Shown: one piece after another, positions 41,099-54,190 of the stretch
Numbering within the stretch: the first letter of the stretch is position 1
Layout of the letters: every line of letters begins with the position of its first letter
From: Ophiodon elongatus
Taxonomy: Eukaryota; Chordata; Actinopteri; Perciformes; Hexagrammidae
Assembly (NCBI GenBank): GCA_016806645.1
Contig: JACSYO010002159.1
Span: 3,257,501 to 3,321,500 of the forward strand
Length of the DNA: 64,000 nt
Direction of reading: 5' to 3'
Notes under the pieces: generated by a model
What the model saw: the letters and a program-made list of their open reading frames with translations, nothing else
What the model was told of the DNA's origin: nothing
Database searches by the model: none
Translations under genes and position numbers: made by a program

Positions 41099-41439
41099 CG
41101 TGTGCAGCATGTGAGCCAACGGCAGAAACAGGCAACATTACAGCAACATTACAGCAGATGCAGGTGTATCAATGGGGAGTTCCTCGTGTTGTTGAGATTT
41201 GTTCCTGCTGCTCTTGCATTAAGGAAAATTATTAAATCACTACATCAGCTTAACGTTTAATAAACGTTTTAAATGTTAATTCGTTGTACTGATTCATCAA
41301 TACCTTCAATGCAGGAGCAATTTGAGTTAATCTTCCTTTTCTGCAAGGCGTAATGCATCCAGTCCCAATCTTTGTGTTCACCACTATCTCTGAGCTCTGA
41401 GCTCTGAGAGCTGCTGCTCGGTACACATGTATTTTTTTT

Positions 41440-41885
41440 TTGCCACTTTATAGCGGCTAAAGCAGATATCTCATCAATTATTATATGGATTTCCATTAAA
41501 TGTGGCGCAGACATTCATAGTCCCAAGAGGGATAAATCCTTTTTTAACTTTGGGCCATTTCCTGACATTTCTTTTGAGGACACTGTGAGGTTCACATTTC
41601 TGTGTTTAAGTGAAAAGCCCAGACAACTAATAAATGGACTGCCGTGACATTTGGCGCGCACATGCATCTCCCCCTCGGGAGGAATTGTAATAACTTTGGG
41701 ACTGAAATAACTTTCCATATTACACATCACATCATCAGTTTAAAATTGAAACGTGTCCAATACTTTGATTTATGATCACACACCTGTACATGCTGTACTT
41801 TGTTCAGTGCTAAATAGCAAATGTTTGCATGGTTAAGGTGATATCAGCATTCAGCCCACTGTGCCTCACAACCCTTTTGACAGCT
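41440..41885 (+). repeat. long copy of the same dispersed teleost repeat
   Basis: The landmarks are in order: ATATCTCATCAATTATTATA, GCAGACATTCATAGTCCCAA, GAGGAATTGTAATAACTTTG, TCCAATACTTTGATTTATGA, GTGCTAAATAGCAAATGTTT and CCACTGTGCCTCACAACC. It is diverged, and no protein is encoded. The class is unknown to me, and the ends are approximate. Confidence 0.6.
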
Positions 41886-42451
41886 CCTAAATATTGTGAA
41901 TCAAACTTTAGCTCTTTGTCTGACAGTAGCACGCTCGTGTATTTGATTGTTTGGCTTGTCAAAAACTTGTAAGACACTGGGGATAAGGTAAAGTTAGGGA
42001 GCAGATTAAACATCTGCCAAAATATGACAGAGGCAAGTGAGTTACAGAGAGACAAATCAGACTTGTCAGGGAGATGTCCTGCAGCTGGCTCTGTGTCCTG
42101 TGCTTGTTTGTGTGTGTTCGTGTGTGACAGTGCCGCAGCTTCACTTATGTATTTCTTAGGTCACATTATCATAAATGGCATCTACATTTTTATCTCTGAG
42201 GAAAAATAACGTTGCTCATCAAATGTTCGTCTGGAGTGACCGAACCCGTATTTCTCGGGCCAACTGTGTTTTTCTTTCGCTTCAACATAGATTATGCGCA
42301 GTAAATCAACCAACTCATCACAGAAACAGCTCTCCATTTATGAAGTTTTATGAATACTAACCATATGCTCTTATGTAAAGTAGCTTTATGCTCTTGGCTT
42401 TTTCAGCACATCCCCTCCTTATCACTAAGCCGACCAATCTTTTCATTATAA

Positions 42452-42586
42452 GCTAGCGGCTCTGCACGACTTCTCTCTGGTCTCTTGTAGAGGATGAGTG
42501 AGTGACCTTTGACACCAAGACACTGAAGACTGCAGGCAAATCAGGCACTTTAGGATTTGACTTCCTCAAGATAGTACGACTGTGCT
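42452..42586 (+). repeat. 135-bp duplicated segment, copy 2
   Basis: This is the near-identical partner of 22911-23045, in the same orientation 19.5 kb away. Its 3' end (from 42573) also begins the 108-bp tandem repeat at 42573-42727. Confidence 0.9.
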
Positions 42587-42615
42587 CAAGCGTATGCATT
42601 TAGAATTTTGTGTGA

Positions 42616-42662
<47 letters not shown>

Positions 42663-42727
42663 GGACAGAGGTGGGGAGCCAGTACGACTGTGCTCAAGCG
42701 TATACATTTAGAATTTTGTGTGAGTGT
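42573..42727 (+). repeat. 108-bp tandem duplication around a (GA)n tract
   Basis: The 47-bp stretch at 42573-42619 recurs at 42681-42727 with one mismatch, a spacing of 108 bases. Between them lie a (GA)n tract (about 42619-42660) and the 23-mer 42660-42682. The same 23-mer with an adjoining purine tract is found inverted at 40784-40806. Confidence 0.85.
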
Positions 42728-45454
42728 ATGAGAGAGAGAGAGGTTTTTCTCTCCAGACATGCCTCACATCCCATCAGCTCTTCAGATTTCTTACCCTTAT
42801 CACGGACCACACACGGCATGAAATATAAATCTGGCTTTGGTACCAAGTCAGCGCAGAAAAACACTAAGCATTAGAAATAAACAGAGGGATGTTTTCAAAG
42901 TGCATGTGAGGGCAGTGACAGCCAGAGTACACAGTCAATAAAAGTTCATTTCCATTTCCATCTGCACATTAAAGTCAAATCCGCAGTGTATTCATATTTA
43001 GAGGTTGTAATATGTATACTGTTGCGGTATTACGCATCCATTTTTATTACCAGGAGTAAAATTACGATCCTCCTTTATCAAATTTAGCATAATACATCTC
43101 CATTTAGCTTTGTCCTCGCAAGTATTTTTACATTTTGCTCTGTACTTTGATTTATTTTCTTTTTAAGGAAAATAAATATATATCTCAGTCTAATCAGATG
43201 TTTCATCGCCTTTTTTAATTAAAAGTGTCACATGGTTATCTGATGTGTTAACTGAGTCCAGCTTTTAGATAACAAACCCTGTATCTTACTATTATCATAC
43301 CATTATACATATGGTTCTATCACAATTTACCAAAGACCCTATACATTAATAAAAACAGCTCTTAGGCTTCATGCAAGCAGTGTAGCCCTTTTAGTTGCTT
43401 CCTTACTTCACATATGAATAATAAAAGTGTGGCCTATGGATGCCCGTTTATTAACCTGTGGTAGATGACAAGTTTTCCAAGACTAAAAACGTGCATCTTC
43501 ATTGTTCATGAAACTCACTTTCTATTGAGTTGTACCTGAGTGTATTGTAAAGTTCTACTTTAATAGTTTTAAATTATTTTTTTTTTATTTTGTTGACTTT
43601 ATTACATTATATTACTTTACTTTGATAATGTCATGGAGGGAAGGATGAGTGTGAATAAAACCCTGTTTCTTAAAACAAAAAAAAGAAAAAGCAATCACGA
43701 TTGCATGAGACAAATGTGTCATCAAAAATACATTTGGAATTCAGCTGGAAAGCAGCCGCCCTTATTGTAACATATCAAAAAACTCATCATCGGGGTTTTA
43801 CATCATCGCCTCTTCACCAGCTTTGCCTCCAGATTGTAATGATCTTCATGGGATATTTTGATGGTACATGAAGTCAGGGTGACCTTGAGTGGCTCCGTGT
43901 TGTGTTTACAGAGACCTCACTCTAAGTGAAAGCTCACTGAGGGAGTTACAGACACTCCCAGGTGGGAGAAAAATACACATAGATGATCCTCATTGCTGTA
44001 TAGCTCATTATCATTAATCTCTTTTACTCTGCAAACAGACTACATATGGCACTTAAATATTGAGAGAGGTTTACCTCACATCAACCGGCCTTTTGGACAT
44101 GCTGCTTTCCTAAATAGTGATCTTTGTTTCTCTAGGTCTTGCCGTCAAGCTGTGTTCTCCCGTCCACCGAGGCCTTGGGCATCAGAGAGTTTCTCAGACC
44201 GGGGCGGCCAAACGGATGCTCCTCTTCAACACCGTTCCATCGCAGGACAACCGTCTGCTTTGGCCTCTGACCTCCCGGGCCGTGCTGTTTGCTCCCACGA
44301 GGCCTGTAATTAAACACAGGAGGTAGGGGAGGAAATGTCACAGCACTGATGGGGAATTGTGATGTAACCACAGAGAAAGGTCAGAAGGAGGAAGGAGGGA
44401 GGGAAGGAATACAATATTATTAAATATGTATTTGAAACGGAGGAGTATCTTCCAACCAACATAAAACCAACTCTCATGGAGAGTGGTATCAATCTTTTCT
44501 AACCTTCTGCGAGAAATAAAGTGTGTTTCCCAAAATGTCAAACTATTCCTTTGAAAAACCTAATTTAACATGTGCCAAGTATCCACATGTCCTTTATTTT
44601 ATATCCCACGCAAAACTTTAATCAAAGCCTGTATTACATACAAAAATATGTTGAAGTATGTTGAAGACCCGGTACGCATGTCATTGCAGGTTTAAATAAG
44701 GGATCTCTGTCATGTCATTCCTCCCACTTTCGATCCCTCCGTGCAAAACATATGCATCGTATACATCAAATATTTACTTCGCAGCCCTTCTGGTGGAGAT
44801 AAGGCTCATACAGCCAAATGCTGGGATGCATCACAAACAAGACATCTGCTGCTAAAAACCTGCAGTGGCTCAAGAAGTCTGGATTAGCTTCCCTTGTATC
44901 TGCGGAAGTATCTCATTACCTTCCCCGTTTGATGGGAGATTTGTCTGTGCCTGTACACCTTGAGTTATCCACATTGACATATTACTATTCATGAGAAAAG
45001 TCCATTTGGTTCAAGTGCTTCCCCTTTATTTTCATGTCATTGTCTACTCCCCTGAATCAGTTCCCATGCCTTATTTATTAACGTGTTGAGCGAGCTGTGA
45101 CACCTGGTGAAGAGTCCAAGGACAATGTCTCATTAAATAGTCATATGTAATGTCAAGAGGAATAACTGCAACTCCTGAAGGACACCGGCAGCTTTAGGGA
45201 CAACATACCATTCTGTTGGTCCGTGACAGAGGAGTAAGAGGTGTGAAATGGTTTATTTGAGGATACATGTGTTGGTAGTTGTGTCTGGACATAAATATGC
45301 ATGTTTCAAGTCCCACTTTATTTGTAGAGGCTGAAATATTGATGCATATGCATGGCCTTGTGTCTGATTTGTGTAATTTCCCCGCAAGTGCACATAATGC
45401 AAAGGATATTTAAATGTTCTAATATCACACATGCACATATGCAAACAAACACAC

Positions 45455-45455
<1 letters not shown>
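42728..45455. other. non-coding sequence
   Basis: Contains the MITE fragment near 44440-44555. A GC-richer patch at 44136-44330 has an exon-like left edge (TTTCTCTAG) and is open on both strands, but it matches no known protein. Confidence 0.5.
44440..44555 (-). repeat. terminal fragment of the same teleost MITE family
   Basis: Read on the minus strand this begins GGAATAGTTTGACATTTTGG and continues through a GATTGATACCACTCTCCATG stretch, the head of the family seen at 6061-6271. Only one end is present. Confidence 0.55.

Positions 45456-45515
<60 letters not shown>
45456..45515 (+). repeat. (CA)n microsatellite, first of a pair
   Basis: About 30 CA units, preceded by imperfect CA-rich sequence from 45427. 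A second tract starts 136 bases downstream. Confidence 0.95.
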
Positions 45516-45517
<2 letters not shown>

Positions 45518-45645
45518 CCTGGAGAGCTCATCCCTCAGCATCACCTGCAGCTTTGCCTCTCTAAGAACAGAGTTGTGGTGGGATGTGACACGTTGACAGG
45601 CAAGCCAGATAACCCAGAGAGGGAGGCGGTCCAGGGACCTCTTAG

Positions 45646-45646
<1 letters not shown>

Positions 45647-45701
<55 letters not shown>
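45647..45701 (+). repeat. (CA)n microsatellite, second of a pair
   Basis: About 25 CA units with one CG step near the start. The tract is in the same orientation as the one at 45456-45515. Confidence 0.95.
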
Positions 45702-45704
<3 letters not shown>

Positions 45705-47869
45705 CTTGAATTAAGGATAAAGACAACTGACAAGGTGTCTGGTTACAGACCAACAGAATGTCCTCTCTGCTGACAGTTAATGGGAACATTCTTACAGCTC
45801 CTGACCTGCTTAGCAACTTTCTCCTCCTTTGAGACTTACATTTCAGAGGGCGTTTGGAAGTTAAAATTCCCAAGCAATTAAATGCCAAGGTCATTTTTAC
45901 CTATATAACATAATATTTGGTGGTGTGATGAAGATTTTGGCAAAGATCTACTTAATCCAGAGGGCTCAGCAGAGACCCCCCCCCCACCCCCCCCTCTCCT
46001 TGATTACTGCAGACTGAGAATATTGCAAATCAGACGGTAAGCGGTTGTTTAAGGGATCCTGGGCTTCTTGGCTGGAGGCTGATGTAGCTGTTCTGGTATG
46101 GAAAGAGTGACCAGAGAAATTTGAAGGGATTCATCTGGACATGCTGAGAATAAGAGAGGAAGCTGATTCAAGTGGCCACATGTCAGGACTCTTGATCGGA
46201 GGGTTAACTGAAGGACTATTGTGAGTTTGGTTGGAAGCAAACACCCGGAAAAGGATGACTCCAGTTACGGTTTAATATACTTTGTTTTAAAAGATATGAC
46301 TTAGAGGGCCAAAATGCTGTTCAGTTTTATACAAAATATATATTTTAAGAGTGTAGAAATGGAAATTACTATGCAGATGCTACTTCTGAAAACACATCCA
46401 ATGCCATTTTAAAGTTAACTCTGGGAAAATAGAGACGGAGCTAATGAAAAAACTAAATCAATACATTGACCAGTAACAAATTAATGAAATGAATCAGTGT
46501 CATCGCCTACATAAAGTAAAAACAGCCCTTATTATAGTATAAAATCATCTAATTAAACACCATAAAAATGACTTGTGGTATAAAGTGTTGTGTATACAGT
46601 AGGGAGTATATCATATCTGTGCTAATTATCATATTAGTAGAAGGAGAAAACACATTTGCAGAGTTATAAAAAGAAAATGGACTTTGCTGTTAAATCAAAA
46701 CCAACCAACTGAGCCTTTCAAACCTACACTAATAATGTGATATTTGTAATGATTATAATACATGCAATGGACTGAAACCATGAACATAAGTGTGACACTG
46801 ACCAGCAGCAAAAAACAAACAAACAATTGCAGTCTGACTGGCCGTGTCAGATGTCTCAGGCTGAAGTGTTACCACTGGTGATGGACTTCACTGTGGCTGA
46901 GGACCTTGTCTAAGCTGGTTAAGTGTCTCTCCCTCACTGGCTCCATTCTTGAATACCAAGTGAAGCGTCTTCAAGCAGAAACGTTTCTGTTTGCTGCGAC
47001 ACATTTGTCAGAGATCTTCACAGCGAGGTGGTCAGTGCTCGCTGTGGCGGTTTAAGAAGATGGATGTTTTTCGTACAGTCACGAGCTGTCGTGAGCTAAA
47101 TACATGTACACTATCACTACTGTGGCAACATGGCTGAGTGACATAGACCAGGAGCCTGTCCACTCACCTGGGGACCATCCGCTCACAGTGAGCGTACACA
47201 CTCTGGTTCAAGCTGTGGCTCAAACTTAATCTGCTTTTATCACTGTGGGCTAAGGTTTCCACAACACAAGGCATGGCATTCCATTTACTGAAAGTATTGT
47301 TTCTTTGAAGGGAGAATCCCCGGACGCGTCTGAGCGCACCAAACGGGCCGAACGTGTGAGCTGCATCTCTCTGAGCCAGATGGATTGCAGTAATGTGAGC
47401 CTCAGTTCAGCTCCCAGTGTTCTCCGGGGCTTTTTCAAAGACAGCGGCTCTTTCGTTTTCATACAGCATCTCTCCGTGTGCTTTGTATCACTGAAACTGT
47501 GAATGTTGACAATGTGCGGAGCACCTGCCACAAGATAACACGTCAGGCTGCAGAATTCTTCTGCTCAGGGGTCATTAAGATGATTTTGATCTTTTTCGGT
47601 TGCACAAAGCAACCAACATGCTTTGCTCATTCCAGAGGGTATTGCATGAGCTGACCAGAATGAAGAAAAACAGGTCCATAAAATCCCTCACTTGCATAAC
47701 TTCATCATTCAATCACGATGATTCACAAAGCCAGACAAAACCAGAGCTGAACAGGGAAGAATTTCCTCCTTTGACCTCACTGAAAGTATGTAACTGTTAT
47801 AGAATTCCCATATTGTCATAGCGACATGTGTGGCTACATACATACAATACTTCTGTATTCTTTTTATTA
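45702..47869. other. non-coding sequence
   Basis: Poly-C runs near 45977-45995. A frame pair at 47250-47531 is open on both strands without similarity. Confidence 0.5.
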
Positions 47870-47901
47870 TAACTATATATATATGTATATATATATGTAT
47901 A

Positions 47902-47938
<37 letters not shown>

Positions 47939-47954
47939 ATATATATATATATAT

Positions 47955-48019
<65 letters not shown>

Positions 48020-48021
48020 CG

Positions 48022-48104
<83 letters not shown>
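47870..48104. repeat. long compound (TA)n tract with GTAT/ACAT variants
   Basis: About 235 bases of alternating TA with scattered TATG, CATA and TACG variants, ending in about 60 bases of pure TA. It is self-complementary and likely to form cruciforms. The Ile/Tyr frames through it are artefacts. Confidence 0.95.
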
Positions 48105-48106
<2 letters not shown>

Positions 48107-50378
48107 GCTACTTTTACATGAATTGAGACAATGTAACATTTGAAATTAGAAATAACACAAATCGAAATATTTATTACAAAGCAATAAAAGAAAAAAAAAA
48201 CTGCACTGACTGCCAGTCAGAGTTTCACATATAAACTAAAACTCATATTATAGCATCTATAGGGCTTAATACTAATGTAGCATTATGTAACCGTTGATAA
48301 CGCAGAAGGACTGACAGGCGCGTGGGGTCCTAAGGTTGTTTCTCATTCCAGAAGCAAAGCGTTTGAGTCATCCCCCCCATCATCAAGACAGAGTGACCTG
48401 TGACCTTTTCCGTCCCTTTGTAGTGAAGAGAGGAGACAAGGTGATTATGCTCAATAAAGTGTGTTGACAGACGATGAGCAACGTTATTACATCTGACAGC
48501 GCTGCGATGCTCAGCCGCAGGTTCTGAATGCAGACGTTACAGAAGAGGCTCTGGCTACGACGTCCCCACGCTCGCATTATTCTGACCAATCACCTGAGTT
48601 GTTTACAATGTCAAAGGGACCTCTTCCAAGGCAGTCAGCTGATCAATCATTGCGAAACAGTCACATAGAGATATCTATCATTACTATCTTGTCACCTTGT
48701 TGCTTCCAAGACTTCTGAGCCACGATCCTAATTGAAAATGACACAATAGATTGTGCTGCTCACATACAGTAGGAAGAATTTAATGACACTGTGAGCAACA
48801 TGAAGGGCAAATCCTCAGTTCTGTTGAGTAATTGGACTGTATTGGCAATCATGGTATTTGCTCAAGTGTCCAATTATTGAGAACTAACGTAAATCACCAC
48901 TGACTTCTCTATTGAACAGTCAGTGTTCAGAGGACGGCTGCAGGAGGCAGCAGGCAGAGGACTATAAATGAAAGAGAAAAGCTTACAGAGTCCAAAAATG
49001 TAGCTGGTCCAGTAGGCAAATCCAAAAAAAAGGTTGTTCACAAGAAATACACTAGAAACCCAAAACACTGGGAGAAAAACAATCACAAGGGGAAAAAAAA
49101 CGAAAAGGAAAAAAAAGAAACCGACAGGGGAAACACATCCACAAGGAGAGCAGGATGATTAGACACAGGTGGAACAAATCAAGACGGGGCAGACAATCAC
49201 AAAGGCGGTAAAAAGCCCAAATATAGAAAGTCAAACCAGACATACATATGGTAAGTATATCAAAATAAAACAGGAAAACACGAAACAAATGAATGAAAGG
49301 AGGAACTAAACAGACAGCACAATACCTAGAAACCAAAGTCCATCTGCATGCTCGACACAAAGTAAAGTGACTGGCTAATGACCTGATCATGTTAGATAGC
49401 TAGTAATTGGTCTAGGTGCAGCATTATTATACGTCGTTATGATTAAAGGCTTTCTTTAATAGAACAGACCGTTGCATGGATGAAACGGGGCTCTCGGCTG
49501 CTCCTACATGCATGCATGAGGAAAAATGAACGAGAACACAATTTATGGGTAATATTAGCTTCTGCTCTTTAATGCAATTCTAGTGTTGTTGTTTTGTTTT
49601 TTTACAGTAAAATCATTTGAGAGTCTTGTTATACTATCCAGATAAAAGTGATTATTTTGTTCGTCTGCAATGACTGAAATAAATGTTGAGTCCCTCAAAT
49701 GTTCTGTGGCACGATAATGTAACAAAAGGAACATCTAATATTCATAGCAAACCCACAACAGTTGGGCAGCTGATACAGAACCAGTAAAGTGCCAGTAAAC
49801 TGTAATTGATTTTGTCTCCTGTGATTATGATAATCATCAGTAGTTCAGTTTCATTCCAAAACTCTTGAAACAGAATAAAGTTTACTGTGAATTTCGACCA
49901 TGAGGAAATTATTTCTGCCTCACATCTTGTAATCTGTATTCCTTATTCATCAAAACAGCAGGATTAGCAGCCAACTGTGAAAAGACACAACATTTAGAGG
50001 ATCTCTTGTGTGACAATACAGTACGCAACCTGATTTCCAGTTGATTTTATCATTCGTTTTTTCAGTCAACTCAAAACAATATGATTAAAATATTCCTTTT
50101 GGTAAGATTCTTTGCTTCAGCTTGACTGAATGTCAGCAAAGAAAACTGATTATTTCTCTTGTATTTGCTCTACAAATAAGCACGCTAGTGATTTCAAGTC
50201 ACCATAAACACCACGTAGGGAACATATAAAGATGTAACATTATCTATTGTCAATATGGCCAGCTCTCCTCTAAGCCTTCCTTTTTGGAAATGGGTGTCAC
50301 ACAGTTCTTAATATCTACTGTGTGCATTAAATATGAAATCCATTTTTTTGAAATCTCGGATTAAGGTTATGAATCCTT

Positions 50379-50414
<36 letters not shown>

Positions 50415-51804
50415 CAGATGAAACGATAACATGGTGCTGTGAGATCGGTCCGTTGAAGAGAAGATGTGCTTCCATCTTATATCTTCCCAACAATCTGTGG
50501 AGCTTTGGGGCCTCAGGATGAAACCAGTTGAGCCACACAGGAAGCCCACGACCTCAGAAGACAGAGTATAAATTATCATTGAGTCTTAATCTCTGTTTAG
50601 GCCCAATGCTGATGTTAGCATGGCCTCCAAACTGAAAAATATTTTTGTATGGAGGCAACACTTGTTTCACCCGATCAGAACTGGCTGCTGAATTTCTGGA
50701 TGAAAAACAGGATCATCTTGGGTTTCGTGATCTGCCACAACGATATGAGTTCAATGCTCAGTGATCTCATCTTTGTGTTTCTCTCAAAGGCTTTGACATG
50801 TGAGAAGGAAAGCAAATGCGAAGGGGCATCCATCCAGAAGTCATGACATTTTCAAAAAAAGGAAAACCTGTAGTGGTCTGAGAAGAGACCGAATAATCTA
50901 GATTTAGTTTACTTCCAAGAGTTGACGCTCATACAGGTCAAGTCTGTAATTTTTTTCATTTTAAAATCTCCTACTTTGAGGAAGTATAAAGAAGTAATGT
51001 TGTAATACGGTAAGGGGCGAAATCAAGGAAATGTACAACCAATTTAATCCTGTCTTACAGGCAATATATATACAGATTGTTCTACAAAGTATAGGTTCAG
51101 TAGCCAACTATAATAAATTCAGCAATTAATACAACTTTTGCTCTTCCATTATATCAATTTTATTGAGGTCAATCCCTCTTCAGAGAGCGTGCAAAGCCCT
51201 GGTTTTAAATGTTGAGCTATGATGACACCAAGTGGACAAAAAAAAGGTAACAACACCTGCAGGAAGTCGAGTCTTCAGCGGTTCATATCAGATTATTTAG
51301 GAAGAAGTGGGTTTTCTCTTCTTCTTTTCAGGCATCTATCTATTTGTGTCTGTGACCTCATTCTCAACCCATGAGACAGTTTGGCCAGTTGTTTATTTTC
51401 TGAGCTGTTATTTTGGCCCCGCCAGCAGGATGTGACAGAGCTGGATTACTAAACTCTTCCCACAACATCTGGATGCAAGATGCCTGACCAGATGAGCCGT
51501 GTCTTCAATCCTGTCACCTATTCATCCCCCCCCCCACCTCCACATGCATTCCTTTCTACTTTCCTCTTTTCTCTCCCTTGTCTCCTCACTGCTCCTGCTA
51601 CTCCCTTGCTTTTTTGGCATTGAACTGTTAAAATCAGTTTTCCGCCTGTCAATGAAGCAGAGGATAAACAGTATCTAATGCTCATATATACAAGAGTTGG
51701 ATTGATTACATTAAATCTACGCATAGGCTAATTGAAACTGATTAGTTCAGCGTAGCAAAATAGTACAATTACCACCAGAATGTACATTTGCAAAAAGTTT
51801 TGGA
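48105..51804. other. non-coding sequence
   Basis: Apart from the CA tract at 50382-50412 and A-rich stretches near 49024-49115, nothing is identifiable. Confidence 0.5.
50382..50412 (+). repeat. (CA)n microsatellite
   Basis: About 15 CA units. Confidence 0.9.
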
Positions 51805-52145
51805 AAAGCTTGTTATTTTGGGAAACGTGATTATTCACTTTCTTTCCGAGAGTTAGAAGTAACAGATCGACACCACAATTATGTTTGTATGCTAACTATG
51901 TAGCCAGTTAGCTTAGCACGTAGTTCAGCACAAGTTACCGCACCCAGCCAAGACACGGTCTGACGTAACCCCCTGCACGACCACAACATGTAGTTTTACA
52001 CTTTTGTATGGATTAGTGAGCTTTAGAGGGGATGTAGTTACCTTTGGAACAAGCAAGGCTAGATGTTTCCCCCTGTTTCTTTGTGCTAAGCTAATCGCCT
52101 GCTGATGTAGCTTTATATTTGGCAGATATGTGAGTGGCATGCATT
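51805..52145. mobile_element. head-to-head composite of two copies of the teleost MITE family
   Basis: The left part (about 51805-51925, plus strand) carries TTTTGGGAAACGTGATTATT, TTTCTTTCCGAGAGTTAGAA and CCAGTTAGCTTAGCAC. The right part (about 51925-52145, minus strand) carries GCGATTAGCTTAGCACAAAG, AAACAGGGGGAAACATCTAG and TCTAAAGCTCACTAATCC. Both are the family at 6061-6271, but they point in opposite directions and meet near 51925. It is non-coding. It may be a foldback derivative or two insertions. Confidence 0.55.
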
Positions 52146-53619
52146 TTCGGAGTTGTTGCTGCCAAATAACCTTTCATTAGTGTCGCCACTAGAGTTCCCT
52201 CACATTCTCTGCTTACCTTACCCTTAATTCAGATTCATATCGTATAGTTTTAATAGATGAAAATGTCACGTAGAACATCATGTACAGCTTGTCAGCACAC
52301 ATCCAGACGGGCCATGTGCTTTCAGAAAAGGTATGTCTTCAGCATGTTGTTTACTTGAATTAAACTCTGAACAGTAACAGGTGTGCAGATAGCAGGGTAG
52401 GACTTCACAGGCAGAGTAATTGACATTGATGCTTCAGGCTCCAGGCTCTTTGCAGAACAATCTGTATTCATATTGCGAGGAGTTTTAGTTTGTTGTTCCC
52501 TCAGACTCTTATCCCTTGTTCCTGACAAACCGGCTCCTCCTGGATCTAAGTCCAGACATTTCCTGTCCCCCAGGGATCCGGGGCAGCATCTCATCTGTAA
52601 GTATATTACAATAGTGATGTGCACTAAATCCACAGGGCTTTGGTTAACTGAGAGTCTGGAGTAGGTTGTGACAGGCAGGCAGAGAGCCTCCCGCCCCCCC
52701 TTCTGTCTCCTCATTCCAGTCCACATTTCAATATGACAGGCATCTTAAATCATATGAAGGTTTTATGGGGGATTTGGACATGACCCGAGGAAATAGTTTG
52801 TATTTCAGAAAGGAATATTCTAATATCCTCTTTACCATCCATCCTCAGGTCTGGGAGATACATTACCTTCAGCACTTTAGATTTTGATAGTTTTCTCTTC
52901 ATATTTAACGACACTTTATTTTATTTTTATTTTTTTTTATTTTTGTCTGTATTTTCCTAATAATGTCCAAATAGTTTTCTGCAAAGTTTTCAGTAATGTT
53001 TTACTAATTAGGGGAAACAAAGACAGATACAAATTTGTCGACAGCCAAACAAACTATTACATTTTCAATATAAATAAAATAACATGAATACTTTCGGGGT
53101 TTAAATGGAGCAGGTATTTCAAGGAAATCACTACTTCCCTCGTAACCAGTGCAAACTACATAGTTATTTCCAGAAAACCAAGGAATGTATTGTGAAATTA
53201 TTAGGCAATTAAGGACCCATAAAGCATTACCCATATTATTTAAAAATGTGGTCTTTCTTGCTCGTTCTTTTGTCATCTTTCAGCAACAAGAACGTCTTTG
53301 CTTTCCAGTTCAGTTGAAACTTAAAAGGGGGAAGACTGAAAATGTGTCCTTTGTGTGCACAAAATAATGCCTGTACTGAATTAGCAGTGGTTATAACAAT
53401 CACCGCTAACTCAGCACACACTTACGTACATACATAACGTCTTATTTTAGACCACCACTGCATCTGCTGGGCTACTGTTGAATATTCATGGTTACAACAT
53501 ACTATTTGTTGAATGTTTAAAACAAGTTTGGTTGAACGACACAAATGTAAAGTGTGCTTTATCAGTCAAGCCAGAGGCAGAAAGAATGTGTACAGGTCCT
53601 GGTCCATTTCACGCATATG

Positions 53620-53621
<2 letters not shown>
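52146..53621. other. non-coding sequence
   Basis: AT-rich, with T-rich stretches near 52915-52945. No gene is seen. Confidence 0.5.

Positions 53622-53670
<49 letters not shown>
53622..53670 (+). repeat. (CA)n microsatellite
   Basis: About 24 CA units immediately left of the GC-richer interval 53690-54190. Confidence 0.95.
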
Positions 53671-53673
<3 letters not shown>

Positions 53674-53689
53674 TCACAGTACTCTCTCC

Positions 53690-54190
53690 AAGAGGCCCAG
53701 GCCCCCCAAACCTCCCGTTCGGGGAGCGGCAGCCGAGAGAAAAAGAGAGTAAGGCAGAGATAGCGAGCGAATGAGAACGATCTGATCAGAAGCCAGTATT
53801 GGCACTGCTCCCCACCCCGGCCGGACCTGAAGCGTGTGGGCCTTTGGCGGGTGGATAGACAGGCGGTTCTGGGACTTCGAGGGAGGAAGAGCGGCCAGCT
53901 GGAGCGGTAACAGAGTTGTATTGTGAGCTGACTGACTGACTGATGCTTCGGTGGAGCAGAGACGCATGGCTGATGGGGTGGCCTCTTTCTGGGCCCCACA
54001 GGGCCCCTCTGTGCTGATGCACTCGTGGAAGTGGGTCAGACGCAGACACAAGAGCACAGCGGAGAGCCATTTGGGGAGCGTTCGCTCAGCAGAGATACAA
54101 GACAAAGAGGCAGCCAGACATCGGAGCTTGTGTACAGTGAGCTGGAAGAGAGACTGGGGGCAGAAGGCTTTGTTGACATAATGTTATAAA
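53690..54190. other. GC-richer interval with overlapping open frames, nature unknown
   Basis: This 500-base stretch is richer in GC and CpG than its neighbours. It stays open in several frames on both strands, including 143- and 145-residue minus-strand frames. None of these resembles a known protein, the frames overlap each other, and I see no convincing splice junctions. It could be an exon of a non-coding RNA, an old repeat, or simply local composition. Confidence 0.3.

Noticed and set aside
44117..44371. Possible exon with acceptor-like TTTCTCTAG on the plus strand and TTTAATTACAG on the minus strand
   Set aside because: The translations match no known family, and no donor or partner exon is evident.
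47250..47531. Frames open on both strands
   Set aside because: No similarity to a known protein and no splice context.
47797..48139. Several Ile/Tyr-rich frames on both strands
   Set aside because: They are read-through of the TA tract.
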